From Symbiodinium natans (taxonomy: Eukaryota; Sar; Dinophyceae; Suessiales; Symbiodiniaceae), in NCBI GenBank assembly GCA_905221605.1, contig CAJNDS010000691.1, forward strand, positions 611,197 through 675,196: a DNA stretch of 64,000 nucleotides, written 5' to 3'. The notes beneath the pieces are model-generated. The model made no database searches. It worked only from the letters and a program-made list of their open reading frames with translations, and was not told the DNA's origin. A program made the position numbers and the translations under genes. Below are positions 63,556 through 64,000 of the stretch, piece by piece. The stretch's first letter is position 1, and every line of letters starts with the position of its first letter.

Positions 63556-63593
63556 GCACGGCCTGAAGCCGGCGAAGAGCTCGCGATCTTTGG
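63556..63593 (+). CDS. Orphan exon
   Basis: Acceptor AGACAG, donor GTGCCA. Reads ARPEAGEELAIFG, phase 0 in, 2 out. The following AG (63611-63612) would give a frame-compatible but very short next exon. Confidence 0.35.
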
Positions 63594-63719
63594 GTGCCAA
63601 AAGCCAGGCTCGCCAAAGGTGTAATTGGGGTTGAATAACTGGGGTTTTGGGGTTTTAGGGTTTAAGGCTAGGGCTTCAGGTTTTAGGGTTTAGGGTTTAG
63701 GGCTTGGGGTTTTAGGGTT

Positions 63720-63990
63720 TAGGGCTTAGGGTCTAGGGTTTAAGGGTTTAAGGGTTTAAGGGTTTAAGGGTTTAAGGGTTTAAGGGTTTAAGGGTTTGAA
63801 GGGTTGAAGGGTTTAAGGGTTTAAGGGTTTAGGGTTTGGCAGAGGGGTTGGGGGTTAAGGGCTCTCTGTGTCTGTGACCGTTCGACTCCGTGTGCAAACA
63901 CGAAAAAAGTTCGGTTCAAACGTATGGGCCCCTGGTAGAGAGAGAGAGAGACAGGGCAAGAGGAAGAGGGAGAGAGGCAGGGTCGCGGGG
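63720..63990. repeat. (GGGTTTAA)n octamer array and terminal GA tract
   Basis: About ten GGGTTTAA octamers (63735-63830) in place of heptamers, then a unique patch and an AG-rich microsatellite (63940-63982). The window ends in CCCTAAA. Confidence 0.9.
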
Positions 63991-64000
63991 CAACCCTAAA

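Larger units (their letters stand above)
780..63860. repeat. Interspersed telomere-type heptamers, TTTAGGG and CCCTAAA, in most introns
   Basis: Dozens of short arrays (2-25 units) of TTTAGGG or its complement occur throughout, with variants TTCAGGG, TTTGGGG, CTTAGGG, CCCCAAA and ACCCTGA. They are absent from the satellites (6920-9820, 13600-19510), the 25-30 kb complex and 55.2-56.6 kb. Orientation is ordered: C-rich arrays precede exons, G-rich arrays follow them. Because both orientations alternate and coding exons lie between them, this is not a chromosome end. Confidence 0.9.

Overview
The window is eukaryotic nuclear DNA. Short plus-strand exons (about 25-200 bp) are separated by introns full of telomere-type heptamers. 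The C-rich form CCCTAAA lies just left of most exons and the G-rich form TTTAGGG just right of them. Thus introns tend to open with G|GTTTAGGG and close with CCCTAAA...CAG|G, and each intron RNA could fold back on itself. TTTAGGG telomeres occur in plants and green algae and in dinoflagellates and chromerids. Frequent apparent GC donors beside GT, every supported exon chain on one strand, and one stretch resembling the dinoflagellate spliced leader (41847-41868) favour a dinoflagellate; the last two points are suggestive, not proof.

Region by region: 1-4067, a CX5R phosphatase missing its 5' end; 4512-5666, an unknown four-exon gene; 6920-9820, a tandem satellite of 886/898-bp units bounded by inverted repeats that supply GT and AG; 9821-12740 and 12852-13388, two exon chains; 13600-19510, a second satellite of about 960 bp; 19827-24022, two more exon chains; 25050-30560, a mobile-element or fold-back complex (AT-rich arms in opposite orientation, hairpin repeats, a TIR-bounded element, a Cys-rich ORF); 31847-39726, short genes and orphan exons between palindromic elements, including an AT-rich coding island at 38811-39288; 39994-45399, a long chain with EF-hand motifs; 46258-51502, about 19 exons ending in a stop; 51778-54800, a multi-pass membrane protein gene with a possible start at 52453; 55375-56640, a GC-rich non-telomeric island; 56815-58850, two gene 3' halves; 59597-63593, further exons.

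Exon limits come from reading frames, GT/GC...AG borders and agreement of codon phase across junctions. Most products match no family I recognise. No operon or shared pathway can be inferred. Several palindromic 90-130-bp repeats coincide exactly with introns, which with the telomere-repeat introns is the most interesting feature here.
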